Positions 1 to 7,122 of a stretch of DNA of 16,046 nt are shown here, piece after piece. The stretch lies in assembly GCA_050184225.1 (NCBI GenBank), contig JBFXAN010000150.1, forward strand, positions 1 through 16,046, in the 5' to 3' direction. The stretch comes from JBFXAN01 sp050184225. GTDB taxonomy: Bacteria > Chloroflexota > Dehalococcoidia > CAUJGQ01. A model generated the notes under the pieces. It was not told the DNA's origin. It was given only the letters and a program-made list of their open reading frames with translations, and did no database searches. Each line of letters starts with the position of its first letter. The first letter of the stretch is position 1. The position numbers and the translations under genes are program-made.

Positions 1-95
1 ACCGCCTCCAGAGTGGCCAATCCCAAGCCTACGGCCTCGCCTTCATGGGCGGCGTCTTCGTCGTCGCGGCCGTCATGTTCGTGGTGGCATCATGA
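1..95 (+). CDS. nuoL: NADH-quinone oxidoreductase subunit L, C-terminal end (partial)
   Basis: The reading frame is open from the window edge (codons in phase with position 3) to a TGA at 93-95. It encodes about 30 residues that start RLQSGQSQAYGLAFMGG and continue as a hydrophobic helix ending FVVAS. The Arg-x-x-Gln-(S/T)-Gly-x-x-Gln-x-Tyr pattern before a last membrane helix is typical of the C-terminus of NuoL, the distal proton-pumping antiporter-like subunit of complex I. The following nuoM and nuoN support this, since nuoL-nuoM-nuoN is the usual order. Only the tail is present, so the call rests on a short motif plus context. Repeat sequence starts 3 bases after the stop. Confidence 0.8.
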   Translation, partial: RLQSGQSQAYGLAFMGGVFVVAAVMFVVAS

Positions 96-97
96 AC

Positions 98-255
98 TAC
101 CTAACCCCCCGGCCCCCTTCCCTCGCTGGGTAGGGGGAGTCAGGTCGACCGTTGGTTGAGCACATGTCGATCCCACAATCGAACGAAATACTGGCACCCT
201 CGGTGAACCAGGACTCCCCCTTCCCTGCGAGGGAAGGGGGCCGGGGGGTTAGGTA
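98..255. repeat. Inverted-repeat cassette between nuoL and nuoM (family A, copy 1)
   Basis: Arms at 98-141 and 212-255 are 44-nt inverted repeats with two mismatches. They read TACCTAACCCCCCGGCCCCC from the outside. Each arm also contains its own small palindrome (CCCCTTCCCT...AGGGAAGGGG), so the element can form either two small hairpins or one long stem. The interior (142-211) contains a core near AAATACTGGCACCCTCGGT. An almost equal-length copy in the opposite orientation is at 3835-3993 and shares this core. There is no coding capacity. It looks like a non-autonomous palindromic intergenic repeat (REP or MITE-like); mobility is inferred. It ends 3 bases before the nuoM start codon. Confidence 0.85.
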
Positions 256-258
256 AGC

Positions 259-1722
259 ATGCTAACCGCAACCATCTTCCTCCCCGTGATCGGCGCGCTC
301 GTTATCGCCCTGCTGCCCAGCGGCAACAAGACGCTGCCGCGCGTCGTCGCCCTCGCCTTCACGTTCGTCGCCTTCGTGATGTCGGTCGCGTTGCTCGTCG
401 GCATGGACCGCGACAGCTCCGACATCCAGTTCATCAACCGCACCGACTGGCTGACGGCGACCGTCGCCAACCTCAACCTGCAATATCTCGTCGGCGTCGA
501 TGGCATCAGCGCGCCGCTGATCGCACTGACGACGTTCCTGACACTGCTGGCTGTACTCATCTCCTGGGACATCGACCTGCGCCCAAAGGAGTACTTCGTC
601 TGGATCCTCGTCCTCGAGACAGGCGTCCTCGGCGTCTTCAGCGCCCTCGACCTGATGCTCTTCTTCCTCTTCTGGGAGGTTGAGCTTGTGCCGATGTATA
701 TGCTGATCAGCGTCTGGGGCACGGGCCGCAAAGAGTACTCGGCCTTCAAGTTCTTGATCTACACGATCGCCGGTTCCGCGCTGATGCTCGTCGGTCTGCT
801 CTCGCTCGGCTTCAGCGCCGGCTCGTTCGACTGGATGGTCCTGCGCGAGTCACCGATCGCCGATGGCATCATTCCCGCGACCGCGATGTTCTTCCTGATC
901 GTCGCCGCCTTCGCGGTGAAGCTGCCGGTCGTACCGTTCCACACCTGGCTGCCGGACGCGCATACCGACGCGCCCACCGCCGTCAGCGTCCTGCTCGCCG
1001 GCGTGCTGCTGAAGATGGGCGGCTACGGCATCATCCGCTTCGGCGCCGGCCTCTTCCCCGACGTGATCGACCGCTACGGCATGCTGCTCGCCGTCCTCGC
1101 CGCAATCAATGTCCTCTACGGCGCCCTGCTCGTCCTGCGTCAGACCGACCTCAAACGCCTCGTCGCCTATAGCTCCGTCTCCCAGATGGGCTACGTCCTC
1201 CTCGGCATCGCCGCGATGGGCGCGATCGGTATGACCGGCGCCACCGTCCAGATGGTCAGCCACGGCTTCATCAGCGGCCTGCTCTTCGCCCTCGTCGGCT
1301 TCGTCTATAGCCGCACCCACACCCGCGAGATCGCCGACATGCGGGGCCTCGGCGGACGCATGCCGCTCGTCGCCATCGTCTTCACCGTCGCCGCCTTCGG
1401 CACCGCCGGCCTGCCCGCGCTCTCTGGCTTCGTCGCCGAGTTGCTCGTCTTCCTCGGCTCCTTCTCCAAGTTCGAGTGGGTGATCGTCGTCACCGTCTTC
1501 GGCGTCGTCCTCTCCGCTGCATACATGCTCTGGACCGTCAAGCGCGTCTTCCACGGCCCGCCGATGGAACGCTGGTCCGGCCTCACCGACGCCACCCGCT
1601 GGTGGGAAGTCGTCCCCATGGGCGCGATGGTCGCCGCGATGCTCGTCGTCGGCATCTACCCCGCCGTCCTCACCGACGTAATCGAACCGAGCGTCCGCCC
1701 CATCGTCGAACGCCTCGGATAG
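259..1722 (+). CDS. nuoM: NADH-quinone oxidoreductase subunit M
   Basis: This 487-residue polytopic membrane protein is an antiporter-like proton-pumping subunit of complex I (Proton_antipo_M family). The key charged residues are visible: Glu140 in FFLFWEVELVPMYM (the equivalent of E. coli NuoM Glu144), Lys221 in FAVKLPVVPFHTWLPDAHTD, and Lys252 in VLLKMGGYG. The HTWLPDAHTDAPTAVSVLLA block is diagnostic of NuoM rather than NuoL or NuoN. Length is close to the family norm (about 500). The ATG at 259 gives the expected hydrophobic N-terminus MLTATIFLPVIGALVIALLP. The only Shine-Dalgarno-like bases (AGGT, 251-254) belong to the end of the upstream inverted repeat. It lies between nuoL and nuoN in the usual operon order, separated from each by a repeat cassette. 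Confidence 0.97.
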   Translation: MLTATIFLPVIGALVIALLPSGNKTLPRVVALAFTFVAFVMSVALLVGMDRDSSDIQFINRTDWLTATVANLNLQYLVGVDGISAPLIALTTFLTLLAVLISWDIDLRPKEYFVWILVLETGVLGVFSALDLMLFFLFWEVELVPMYMLISVWGTGRKEYSAFKFLIYTIAGSALMLVGLLSLGFSAGSFDWMVLRESPIADGIIPATAMFFLIVAAFAVKLPVVPFHTWLPDAHTDAPTAVSVLLAGVLLKMGGYGIIRFGAGLFPDVIDRYGMLLAVLAAINVLYGALLVLRQTDLKRLVAYSSVSQMGYVLLGIAAMGAIGMTGATVQMVSHGFISGLLFALVGFVYSRTHTREIADMRGLGGRMPLVAIVFTVAAFGTAGLPALSGFVAELLVFLGSFSKFEWVIVVTVFGVVLSAAYMLWTVKRVFHGPPMERWSGLTDATRWWEVVPMGAMVAAMLVVGIYPAVLTDVIEPSVRPIVERLG

Positions 1723-1759
1723 CTGGAGAACGAGGGTCAACTTGAAAGGGAGCCCAAAC

Positions 1760-1845
1760 TTGTCATCCTGAGCGAAGCGAAGGATCTCACGGTCCGACTC
1801 GCAGCCAACGAAGGCCGAGATCCTTCGCTTCGCTCAGGATGACAA
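1760..1845. repeat. Perfect 29-bp inverted repeat between nuoM and nuoN (family B)
   Basis: Arms at 1760-1788 and 1817-1845 are exact reverse complements over 29 nt, reading TTGTCATCCTGAGCGAAGCG onward to GGATCTC, with a 28-nt loop. The CCTGAGCGAAGCGAAGGATC sequence is a recognisable intergenic palindrome found in many high-GC bacterial genomes; that statement is from general knowledge, not a search. It occupies most of the 146-bp gap between nuoM and nuoN. A transcript would form a very stable hairpin within what should be one operon. No T-tract follows either arm, so it is not a classical terminator. A degenerate relative lies at about 10537-10621. Confidence 0.9.
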
Positions 1846-1868
1846 ACCCGCCGTGGAGCGCATAAACC

Positions 1869-3335
1869 GTGGAAAACTTCGAACGCTTCGGTCCGGCGTT
1901 TATCGTCCTGCTCACCGCCGGCGTCGTCGTCCTGGCCGACATCATCGACCGCCGCGAGCGGATCGGACCCCTTGTTGGTATCACGCTGATTGGCCTCGCC
2001 GTTGCGGCAGCGGACACCGTCTGGCTGATCCCCCGCGACCTCAACGGCTTCGCCTTTCAGGACACGATGGTCCTCGATGACTTCACCATCTTCTTCAATT
2101 TCTTCTTCATCGCCGTCGCCGCTTTCACGACGATCGCCGCCGCCGACTACGCCGCCGTGCGCATGCCCGGCCGCGTCGGCGAGTTCCTCGCGCTCTCCCT
2201 CTGTATTGCCGCCGGCGCCATGCTCATGGCCGGCGCCAACGACCTGATCACGCTCTACATCTCGATCGAACTGACCAGCATCAGCCAGTACGCCCTCGCC
2301 GGCTTCCTCCGCAACCGCACCTCCGCCGAGGCCGGCCTCAAGTACCTGCTGCTCGGCGCCCTCAGTTCCGCCGTGCTGCTCTACGGCTTCGCCCTCCTCT
2401 TCGGCCTCACCGGCACCACCTCGATCACCGAGATCGGTACGACGGCCTTCGGGGCAGAGGGCGATCTCCGCCTGGCCTACCTCGTCGCCGCCGTCGCCAT
2501 CGCTGCCGGCTTCGGCTTCAAGATGGCGATCGTCCCCTTCCAGATGTGGGCGCCGGATGTCTATGAGGGCGCGCCGACACCGGTATCGGCCTACCTGTCC
2601 GTCGCATCGAAAGCAGCGGGCTTCGCCGTCCTCCTCCGCGTCTTCTACACGGCGCTCAACGGCGACACGATCGTCGAGGACTGGACCAATCTCTTCGCCG
2701 TCCTCGCCGCCGTCTCGATGACGGTCGGCAACGTCATGGCGCTGCGCCAGCGCAACGTCAAGCGCCTGCTCGGCTATAGCACGATCGCCCAGGCCGGCAC
2801 GATCCTGATGGGCGTCGCCGCCACCCTGGCAACAGGCAAGGAGTTCACGCTTGCGGCGAGCGGCGTCCTCTTCTACATCGCCGCCTATGCATTCACCAAC
2901 CTCGGCGCCTTCTTCGCGATCGTCGCGATCACCACGCGCACCGGCTCCGATGACATCTCTGCCTTCGCCGGCATGTGGCGCCGCGCCCCGGCGATGGCCC
3001 TCGCCCTCGCCTTCTGCCTCGTCTCCCTGACCGGCCTGCCTCCCACCGCCGGCTTCATCGCCAAGATCGTCGTCTTCAACGCCGCCGTCGAAGCCGACCT
3101 GATCTGGCTCGTGGTCATCGGCGTCCTCAACACGGCGATCTCCGCCTACTACTACCTGCGCGTCGTCCGCGAGATGTTCGTCGCCGAGAGTGAGGACGAC
3201 CGCCCGCTCAGTCCGGCCTTCTCGGTGCAAAGCATGGTCGGACTGGCCGCGCTCGGCGTGCTCGTCTTCGGCATCCTGCCGACGCCGCTGCTCGATGCCG
3301 CCGAACGCGCCGCCGGCGTCTTCACCCGCGGCTAG
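1869..3335 (+). CDS. nuoN: NADH-quinone oxidoreductase subunit N
   Basis: This 488-residue membrane protein is the third antiporter-like subunit of complex I. Functional residues can be placed: Glu134 in LYISIELTSISQYALAGF, Lys158 in AGLKYLLLGALSS, Lys218 in AGFGFKMAIVPFQMWAPDVY and Lys248 in SVASKAAGFAVL. These correspond to the conserved Glu133, Lys158, Lys217 and Lys247 of E. coli NuoN. FKMAIVPFQMWAPDVYEGAP is typical of NuoN. Length matches the family. The start is a GTG at 1869 giving MENFERFGPAFIVLL; GGAG at 1855-1858 lies 10 nt upstream, just beyond the family B repeat. ybeY starts 7 nt after the stop. Confidence 0.97.
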   Translation: MENFERFGPAFIVLLTAGVVVLADIIDRRERIGPLVGITLIGLAVAAADTVWLIPRDLNGFAFQDTMVLDDFTIFFNFFFIAVAAFTTIAAADYAAVRMPGRVGEFLALSLCIAAGAMLMAGANDLITLYISIELTSISQYALAGFLRNRTSAEAGLKYLLLGALSSAVLLYGFALLFGLTGTTSITEIGTTAFGAEGDLRLAYLVAAVAIAAGFGFKMAIVPFQMWAPDVYEGAPTPVSAYLSVASKAAGFAVLLRVFYTALNGDTIVEDWTNLFAVLAAVSMTVGNVMALRQRNVKRLLGYSTIAQAGTILMGVAATLATGKEFTLAASGVLFYIAAYAFTNLGAFFAIVAITTRTGSDDISAFAGMWRRAPAMALALAFCLVSLTGLPPTAGFIAKIVVFNAAVEADLIWLVVIGVLNTAISAYYYLRVVREMFVAESEDDRPLSPAFSVQSMVGLAALGVLVFGILPTPLLDAAERAAGVFTRG

Positions 3336-3342
3336 CGATACG

Positions 3343-3828
3343 ATGCCCCACGAGATCGCCGTCACCGCCGAATACCCGCTCGACGCCTCCGTCGATCCCG
3401 CGATGCTCGTCGCCTGGGCCGAAGCCGCCCTCACCTACGCCGACGCCCCCGACGGCAGCGTCAGCATCGTTATCGCCGACGACGCCACCGTCCAGGCACT
3501 CAACCGCGACTACCGCGGCCTCGACGAACCGACCGATGTCCTCTCCTTCGGCCTCGGCGGCCTCGCCAAACCCCTCGAACCCGACGAACCGGAAGCCTTC
3601 ATCCTCCCCGCCGACGCCCCCCTCGAGATCGGCGAGATCGTCATCTCCCACCCCTACGCCGCCCGCACCGCCACCACTACCAACCGCCCCATCCGCGACG
3701 AGCTCGCCCTCCTCACCGTCCACGGCATCCTCCACCTCCTCGGCCACGACCACCTCGAAGACGAGGAAGGCGACGAGATGCGTAGACAGGAGGCGGCGAT
3801 ACTGCATGGGTTTGGAATCGAACGATAG
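3343..3828 (+). CDS. ybeY: Endoribonuclease YbeY (rRNA maturation RNase)
   Basis: This 161-residue protein is a single-strand-specific, zinc-dependent endoribonuclease used in 16S rRNA 3' maturation and ribosome quality control. The signature HGILHLLGHDH supplies the metal ligands His127, His131 and His137. Upstream are NRDYRGLDEPTDVLSF, with the conserved Arg58, and LEIGEIVIS, both typical of the family. The frame is open further upstream into nuoN, but the ATG at 3343 gives the normal family N-terminus and avoids overlap. It lies only 7 nt after the nuoN stop with no clear Shine-Dalgarno, so coupling to nuoN translation is likely. Proximity to nuoN is unusual: ybeY is more often next to phoH, era or HD-domain genes. 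A modest insertion (about residues 71-93, rich in Pro, Glu and Asp) precedes the LEIGEIVIS strand. Confidence 0.95.
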   Translation: MPHEIAVTAEYPLDASVDPAMLVAWAEAALTYADAPDGSVSIVIADDATVQALNRDYRGLDEPTDVLSFGLGGLAKPLEPDEPEAFILPADAPLEIGEIVISHPYAARTATTTNRPIRDELALLTVHGILHLLGHDHLEDEEGDEMRRQEAAILHGFGIER

Positions 3829-3834
3829 CCGGGA

Positions 3835-3993
3835 TACCTAACCCCCCGGCCCCCTTCCCTCGCAGGGAAGGGGGAGTTCTCATCAACCGACGGTGCCAGT
3901 ATTTCGTCTGAGAACACCGACGACCCTTGTTCAACCATCGCTGACCGAGGACTCCCCCTTCCCTGCGAGGGAAGGGGGCCGGGGGGTTAGGTA
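3835..3993. repeat. Inverted-repeat cassette downstream of ybeY (family A, copy 2)
   Basis: Arms at 3835-3877 and 3951-3993 are perfect 43-nt inverted repeats (TACCTAACCCCCCGGCCCCC from the outside). The interior read on the minus strand contains GACGAAATACTGGCACCGTC, matching the core of the copy at 98-255. This copy is therefore inverted relative to that one, and almost the same length (159 versus 158 bp). The two flank the nuoM-nuoN-ybeY block. It lies in the convergent gap between ybeY and the SDR gene. It may act as a bidirectional hairpin terminator, although no T-tract is evident. The right arm is translated as the last residues of the SDR protein. Confidence 0.9.
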
Positions 3994-4881
3994 CGTCCCC
4001 AACCCCTCCGCCAACGGCGTCAACTTCACATCAAATACCCGCAACAAATTGCTGGTATCCGCCAGCGCCGCCGCCGTGGCGAAATCAACCACCTCCGGGC
4101 TGAGCGGCGTGTTCGGCAGGCGTGCCATCAGCGCCGCCGCAATCCTCGGCAGAAACACCGGCGAGTTGAACAGCGGCCGCTTCCTGCCCATCACCCGCAG
4201 CATCGTCCGGACGACATCGTTCATTGTCATTACATCCGGCCCGCCGATCTCGAAGACCTGATTCGCCGCCGCCTCGATCGTCAGGCTATCCGCCACGCAG
4301 CGCGCCACATCCTCGAAGAACACCGGCTGCATCGGCTGCTTGCCATCGCCGATGACGGGAATGAACGGCAACATGCGGGAGAATGTCACGTAACGGTTCA
4401 TCGACTTGTCCTCCGGCCCATAGACCCACGACGGCCGGAAGATGCTGTAGCGAAGTCCGCTGCCGGTGATCGCCTGCTCCGCCTCCCACTTCGCCCGGAA
4501 CCAACGCTTCTTTGCGTCCGGCGCGGCGCCCGCTCCGGAGAGATAGACGTACGACCGCACACCGGCATCCCGCGCCGCCGCTACCAGGCGCTCGTTCCCC
4601 CGCGCATCGATCGCATAGAACGTGTAGTCCTTCCTCGGATTCTCCACGGGATAATTCGGAAACTGCATCGCGGAGATCACCGTCTCCATCCCCTCGACCG
4701 CTCGGCGCAACGAGACGGCGTCGCGCGCATCTCCACCACGGACCTCCACATCCAGACCGGGAAACCGCTCCCTCGCCGCCTCCGGCCGATGGCTCATCAC
4801 CGCCACCCGCTCGCCCCGCCTCGCAAGCTCGCGGACGATTGCGCTGCCGAGGAATCCCGTCCCACCGGCTACGAGGATCAT
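3931..4881 (-). CDS. NDUFA9-like atypical SDR, NAD(P)-binding epimerase-fold protein
   Basis: This 316-residue protein is a Rossmann-fold extended/atypical SDR. The N-terminus MILVAGGTGFLGSAIVREL carries the dinucleotide motif (GGTGFLG, residues 6-12), and YVYLSGAGA (111-119) follows. The canonical Tyr-x-x-x-Lys is replaced by Trp-Phe-Arg-Ala-Lys (127-131), as in NDUFA9-like SDRs, which often bind NADP(H) without standard SDR catalysis. IFRPSWVYGP and VFFEDVARCV are further family features. Substrate unknown; isoprenoid, quinone or lipid roles are possible. AGGAGG at 4887-4892, 5 nt before the ATG, fixes the start. It follows the desaturase-like gene by 26 nt, so the two are probably co-transcribed. 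The last 20 residues (Y297-G316, starting YLTPRPPSLAGKGE) and the stop codon are encoded by the family A repeat, so the native C-terminus was probably replaced or extended. Confidence 0.85.
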   Translation of the reverse strand: MILVAGGTGFLGSAIVRELARRGERVAVMSHRPEAARERFPGLDVEVRGGDARDAVSLRRAVEGMETVISAMQFPNYPVENPRKDYTFYAIDARGNERLVAAARDAGVRSYVYLSGAGAAPDAKKRWFRAKWEAEQAITGSGLRYSIFRPSWVYGPEDKSMNRYVTFSRMLPFIPVIGDGKQPMQPVFFEDVARCVADSLTIEAAANQVFEIGGPDVMTMNDVVRTMLRVMGRKRPLFNSPVFLPRIAAALMARLPNTPLSPEVVDFATAAALADTSNLLRVFDVKLTPLAEGLGTYLTPRPPSLAGKGESSVSDG

Positions 4882-4907
4882 GACGGCCTCCTTTGTTTCG
4901 CTTCCGG

Positions 4908-6473
4908 TCAGGCGACCCGCGTCCGTTCGTCGCCCGCCATATCTCGCCGCGATCCGTTGATCGCCATCCCCGCCCGCAACGTCGAACGCCGGACCCCAAG
5001 ATCGTCACCCACCGACCGCCATGCGTTGATACCACTCAGCGTGACCCCGATCGTCCCCTGCCCCGGAAATACCGAGTCGCCGCAGAGGTACAGCCCGGCG
5101 ATCCCCGACCGATGCGACAGCGCCCCAAACGTCGAGTGCCGCAGGTCGTTGCGAACCCCGCCCACGACACCACCGGCCCGTAGCGTGTACTGCGCGAACG
5201 TCCTCGGCGTCGCCGTCTGCTGGAACACAACCCCCCGTCGAAACCCTGGCATCGCCCGCTCACATGCGTTGAGTAGCCGCTCGGCGTACCACCCCTTCTG
5301 CTCCCGATACGCTTGCTCGCTCATTCCCCACCAGCGCCGCACATCCGTATGCGTGGACACTGAAACAGCGCGCGGCGCCCCGTCCCGACGGCTGGGCGCC
5401 ATCACCGAGATGAAGCACATGCCGCCCTCTGCCAGCCCACCCCCGATCGGCGGCAGCGTCTGAAAGTGCGCGAACCGTGACGCCGGTAGCACCGCCGGAT
5501 CGACCGCCGCATGCATCACAAACGCCCCCCACCCGTGCCGCCGTAATCGCACCGCCCGCCGAAACCTCTGCCTGCCTTGCTCTCCCAACAGGGCCGGCAT
5601 ATCCCAGGCCGGAATATTGCTGATCACCGTACGCGCCCGGAGAGTCTCCCCATGCGCCGTCCGCACATGCCACACCCCACCGGCATCACGACGCAGCCCC
5701 GCCACCCGCGTCTCGAACCGGATCGCCCCACCATTCCGCCGCAACGCCCGCACCAGGTCCCGTGCGATCTCCGCCGGACCGCCCGGTAGCGCAAAGCACC
5801 CGCGATGATAGAGGTCCAGCGCAATCGCACCGTTCACCGCCGCACACGTCGCCGCCTCACACCCCGTCGCATCGAGCAACTGCGCGTCGACAAACTGCGC
5901 GAACGCCCCATCCTTGCCCGCACCGAAGCCCGACATCACACTCCCAACCGTGCGCGCCAGATACGGAACCGTGCGCAGCACCTCCGGTCGCGACGCCATC
6001 GTCAACCGCACGACATCCCGTGATGTCCGCGGCGGCATGACCGGCAGCCGCGACGCCATCCGGTGCACCACACCACCGATCGTCTCCGACCATCGGAGAA
6101 ACCGCTCCCGCGCCGCATGGCCCCGCGGAAAAGCGCGACGCGCCTCATCGTTCCAGCGTTCGCGGTCCGTCCACAGCGTGAATCGCTCCTCCGTCCCCAC
6201 GACCTCCATCGCCGTCTCCAGCGGTTCCGCGCGGCCCACAATGCCGAGTCGACGATAAACCCACGAGTGCAATCCCTCCGGCTCGAACCCTGAGATTAAC
6301 GTTGCTCCCGCCGGAAAGATCACCCCGTTCAGCGCGAAGTCGCCCGCACACCCACCGGGACGGTTGTGCGCCTCCAGTACGAGCGTCTCCAGACCGTCAT
6401 GCGCAGCGAGCGCCGCCGCCGTCAGCCCGCCGATTCCAGCTCCCACCACCACGACATCGTAGCTGCGGCTCAT
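4908..6473 (-). CDS. Phytoene desaturase/carotenoid isomerase-like FAD oxidoreductase
   Basis: This 521-residue flavoprotein belongs to the CrtI/CrtD/CrtISO-like amine-oxidase-fold superfamily. The N-terminus MSRSYDVVVVGAGIGGLTAA contains the FAD motif (GAGIGG, 11-16), followed by LEAHNRPGGCAG, the second ADP-binding element. The C-terminus has GLYLCGDSVFPGQGTIGVTL from residue 460 and then SGINA, the flavin-binding end typical of carotenoid desaturases and isomerases. Length fits (about 500). The start at 6473 is set by the family N-terminus and by an ATGA overlap with the upstream SRPBCC stop; the frame is open 95 codons further upstream, but that extension is low-complexity shadow sequence. 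Likely substrates are carotenoids or other polyenes or isoprenoids; family alone cannot choose between desaturation, isomerisation and saturation. It lies between the SRPBCC and SDR genes. Confidence 0.86.
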   Translation of the reverse strand: MSRSYDVVVVGAGIGGLTAAALAAHDGLETLVLEAHNRPGGCAGDFALNGVIFPAGATLISGFEPEGLHSWVYRRLGIVGRAEPLETAMEVVGTEERFTLWTDRERWNDEARRAFPRGHAARERFLRWSETIGGVVHRMASRLPVMPPRTSRDVVRLTMASRPEVLRTVPYLARTVGSVMSGFGAGKDGAFAQFVDAQLLDATGCEAATCAAVNGAIALDLYHRGCFALPGGPAEIARDLVRALRRNGGAIRFETRVAGLRRDAGGVWHVRTAHGETLRARTVISNIPAWDMPALLGEQGRQRFRRAVRLRRHGWGAFVMHAAVDPAVLPASRFAHFQTLPPIGGGLAEGGMCFISVMAPSRRDGAPRAVSVSTHTDVRRWWGMSEQAYREQKGWYAERLLNACERAMPGFRRGVVFQQTATPRTFAQYTLRAGGVVGGVRNDLRHSTFGALSHRSGIAGLYLCGDSVFPGQGTIGVTLSGINAWRSVGDDLGVRRSTLRAGMAINGSRRDMAGDERTRVA

Positions 6474-6937
6474 CGTCCGCCCCGCCGCGACACCAGCAAC
6501 CGACGCGTCCGCCGGTGCCGATTCATAAACATCAACCGCATCCCGGCAGCCACGATCGTCGCGTCGATCGGACGCCCAAACCAACCGGGAAAGAACCGGA
6601 ACTCCACAATATCCACGAGTACTGCACCCACACCATCCGCAATCACCGCATGCGTGTGCCGCCAATACCGAAACGGCCCCCGTTCCTGCACATCGACCAA
6701 CCGCAGCGGCGGCTCGACCGTCGTAATCCGCGCATGCCACCGCACCGCCAGTGGCCACACCCCGATCTCGATCACCTGTAGATCCCCCTCGCGCGTCGGC
6801 CGCGGCGCCGAGACGATCCGCGCCCGTACCGGCGTCAATCGCGGCAGGTTTCGCACATCCATGTGAAAGTCAAACACGGCAGTTGGAGTCGTTGGGAGGG
6901 ACATCGCTGAGATCACAGTAATCGGCTTCGTGCTCAT
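6470..6937 (-). CDS. SRPBCC (START/polyketide-cyclase-like) family protein
   Basis: This 155-residue protein resembles the SRPBCC ligand-binding fold (helix-grip, hydrophobic cavity). ITVISAMSLPTTPTAVFDFH is followed by MDVRNLPRLTP, the usual start of bacterial SRPBCC proteins (AVFDFH...DPRNLPRLTP). The C-terminal part has VDIVEFRFFPGWFGRPID, matching the strand-turn before the long C-terminal helix. Such proteins bind lipids, polyketides or other hydrophobic ligands; some are cyclases or hydratases. Start chosen at the ATG at 6937 because the first strand begins there. An upstream in-frame ATG at 6994 would add 19 residues but falls within a hairpin, and neither start has a good Shine-Dalgarno. 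The stop overlaps the desaturase-like start (ATGA), indicating translational coupling. Ligand unknown. Confidence 0.75.
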   Translation of the reverse strand: MSTKPITVISAMSLPTTPTAVFDFHMDVRNLPRLTPVRARIVSAPRPTREGDLQVIEIGVWPLAVRWHARITTVEPPLRLVDVQERGPFRYWRHTHAVIADGVGAVLVDIVEFRFFPGWFGRPIDATIVAAGMRLMFMNRHRRTRRLLVSRRGGR

Positions 6938-6952
6938 GATCAGAGTGTAGGC

Positions 6953-6992
6953 GGGCGGCGCCGGAGAGAGGGCCAAAACTCCGGCGCCGCCC
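6953..6992. other. GC-rich hairpin in the 5' region of the SRPBCC operon
   Basis: GGGCGGCGCCGGAG (6953-6966) is perfectly complementary to CTCCGGCGCCGCCC (6979-6992), with a 12-nt loop. It lies between the DUF4397 stop (7123) and the SRPBCC start (6937) on the minus strand. No T-tract follows on either strand, so a classical rho-independent terminator is not supported. It could attenuate read-through from the DUF4397 gene, protect an RNA end, or hinder initiation at the upstream SRPBCC start. The rest of the gap (6993-7122) shows nothing recognisable. Confidence 0.5.
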
Positions 6993-7122
6993 ATGAATCG
7001 TGCGTCCTACGCTGCGCGTCGATTCGCGACGCTGCCCGAGACGCCGGCTGAGAGAATCCACCGTGGAGGAGTTGCGACCGGTGTTCATCCGGACCACGGT
7101 GTGAATTGGTTCGGCTGGTGGG

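Noticed and set aside
98..255. CRISPR array or attachment-site interpretation of the repeats
   Set aside because: The repeats are inverted pairs with single interiors, not regularly spaced direct repeats with spacers, and there are no cas or integrase genes in the window.
850..1740. Long acidic open frame antisense to nuoM
   Set aside because: Composition is dominated by Asp, Glu, Ala, Gly and His, with no recognisable motif; a shadow of the nuoM codons.
1723..1868. Rho-independent terminator between nuoM and nuoN
   Set aside because: The hairpin is strong but no T-tract follows on either strand, and termination inside the nuo operon would be unexpected.
1737..3434. A 565-codon open frame antisense to nuoN and nuoM-nuoN spacer
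   Set aside because: It is rich in Asp, Glu, Gly and Arg with no domain pattern and lies opposite a clear nuoN. It is the expected shadow of GC-biased codons, and part of it reads through the family B repeat (CHPERSEGS).
6474..6758. N-terminal extension of the desaturase-like frame by 95 codons
   Set aside because: The extension is Cys/Gly/Ala-rich without homology-like pattern and overlaps the SRPBCC gene. The FAD motif starts right after the ATG at 6473, which also forms an ATGA overlap.
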